DNA of 5,864 nucleotides from Bacteriovoracaceae bacterium. Its GTDB lineage: Bacteria; Bdellovibrionota; Bacteriovoracia; Bacteriovoracales; Bacteriovoracaceae. This document shows, piece by piece, positions 5,209 through 5,864 of this stretch. Position 1 is the first letter of the stretch, and every line of letters starts with the position of its first letter. The stretch is from the NCBI GenBank assembly GCA_007116425.1, contig SKIL01000293.1, positions 1-5,864 on the forward strand, written 5' to 3'. Made by a program: the position numbers and the translations under genes. The notes under the pieces are model-generated. The model worked only from the letters and a program-made list of their open reading frames with translations. It did no database searches and was not told the origin of the DNA.

Positions 5209-5652
5209 ATGGAATTTATTCTAGATGTGTTGGGTAAACTTAGTATCGATCAGACATTCATTATTCAGTTTATATTAGTTCTTATTTTTTATTTTCTTAT
5301 AAAAACTCTTCTAATTTCAAAAGTTCAATACGTTATTGAATTAAGAGATAGTAAGACAACGAAAATGGAAGATCATGCTAATAAGAAGTTTCAAGAAGCG
5401 GATAAGCTTGCTGAAAAATTTAAAGAAGAAACTGAAAAAGCATACGTGCAAGCACAAGAAATGTTTGCTGCGAAAAAAAGTGAAATTGTATCAAGAGAAA
5501 AAACTCGCTATAAGGCCGTAGAGGCAGAAGTTAATCAAAAAGTTGATGAAGAGAAGAAAGCCTTTGAAGGTGAAATCGCTCAGCATAGACAAAAAGTTAT
5601 GGAAGGAGCCGATCAACTTTCAAAAGATCTAGTTAACAGAATTATTCAATAG
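5209..5652 (+). CDS. atpF': F-type ATP synthase F0 subunit b' (b-type peripheral stalk)
   Basis: This 147-aa protein has the form of an F0 b-type subunit: a short N-terminus, one membrane helix at about residues 15-37 (DQTFIIQFILVLIFYFLI) and then a long charged coiled coil (about 45-140) rich in Glu, Lys, Gln and Ala. The DQTFIIQ segment and ELRDSKT (44-50) correspond to the xDxTFxIQ and ERxxxI landmarks of b/b' subunits. It would form the peripheral stalk that holds F1 against the rotor at the inner membrane. It lies 22 bp upstream of a second b-type gene, and such b'/b pairs are usual where the stalk is heterodimeric. The ATG is preceded by GGGGG (5195-5199, 9-nt spacer) and by AGGA (5204-5207) almost touching it. 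Which of the two genes is called b or b' is a matter of convention. Confidence 0.88.
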   Translation: MEFILDVLGKLSIDQTFIIQFILVLIFYFLIKTLLISKVQYVIELRDSKTTKMEDHANKKFQEADKLAEKFKEETEKAYVQAQEMFAAKKSEIVSREKTRYKAVEAEVNQKVDEEKKAFEGEIAQHRQKVMEGADQLSKDLVNRIIQ

Positions 5653-5674
5653 AAAAGATAAGAAGGATATAGGG

Positions 5675-5864
5675 ATGAAGCTTTCGAAAAAACTGGGATT
5701 AATCATCATTGGGATCACATTTGTAAATGTGGCCTTTGCAGCAGCTGGTGGTGGATACGGTGAAATTCACTGGACAGATATTATTCACCCATGGATTAAC
5801 TTTGCATTTATCTTTGGTTTCATTGGCTGGAAAATTAAAGGCATGATTAGTAATGCTTTTACAA
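5675..5864 (+). CDS. atpF: F-type ATP synthase F0 subunit b, N-terminal part (3' partial)
   Basis: The open frame from ATG 5675 runs off the window after 63 codons. It has a good Shine-Dalgarno, AAGGA at 5663-5667 with a 7-nt spacer. The N-terminus is signal-peptide-like: K2, K5 and K6, a hydrophobic stretch (7-19) and a candidate cleavage site A20-F21-A22. A Gly-rich linker follows, then HWTDIIHPWINFAFIFGFIGW (32-52), which matches the membrane-entry segment of b subunits (W..N F..F). Many deltaproteobacterial-type AtpF proteins carry such a leader. With atpF' just upstream it would form the heterodimeric peripheral stalk, and the delta, alpha and gamma subunit genes would be expected beyond the window. 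The coiled-coil part, which would confirm it, is not visible. Confidence 0.8.
   Translation, partial: MKLSKKLGLIIIGITFVNVAFAAAGGGYGEIHWTDIIHPWINFAFIFGFIGWKIKGMISNAFT

Overview
The window (5,864 bp, AT-rich, every supported gene on the + strand) is a chromosomal origin-proximal neighbourhood: mnmE (3' end only), mnmG, rsmG, parA, parB, a bactofilin, and the first two genes of an F-type ATP synthase operon (b' and the start of b). This order (mnmE-mnmG-rsmG-parA-parB-bactofilin-atpF'-atpF) is typical of the former 'Deltaproteobacteria' in the broad sense. The low GC, somewhat divergent MnmG and RsmG motifs and a signal-peptide-like N-terminus on the b subunit make a Bdellovibrionota-type organism (Bacteriovorax/Halobacteriovorax-like) my best guess. 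That placement is inference. I see no phage, IS, CRISPR, tRNA or rRNA features.

Layout. Bases 1-312 encode the last 103 residues of MnmE, ending in its hallmark FCIGK. A 56-bp AT-rich gap with a perfect TATAAT box leads to mnmG (369-2228), whose stop overlaps the rsmG start by 4 nt. parA (2902-3711) and parB (3722-4648) follow 32 and 10 bp apart and look co-transcribed. A 40-bp gap leads to the bactofilin gene (4689-5027). A 181-bp gap, the longest in the window, precedes atpF' (5209-5652) and atpF (from 5675, cut by the window end).

How the genes work together. MnmE and MnmG form the complex that modifies U34 of certain tRNAs. RsmG methylates 16S rRNA. ParA and ParB act on parS to segregate the origin. 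Two perfect 16-bp parS sites (TGTTCCACGTGGAACA) lie here, one covering the mnmG start codon and one inside the 3' end of rsmG, so both sit within coding sequence in different reading frames. The bactofilin is a membrane-associated polymerising scaffold that in related bacteria can organise ParABS.

The most unusual signal is a second perfect 16-bp palindrome, TGGTCCTATAGGACCA, present in two exact copies (18-33 and 4652-4667). They flank the mnmG-rsmG-parA-parB block and both parS sites. One is inside mnmE and the other lies directly after the parB stop. It shares the outer framework TGnTCCnnnnGGAnCA with parS but has a TATA centre, so it may be the site of a ParB/Noc-like paralogue or another origin-domain regulator.
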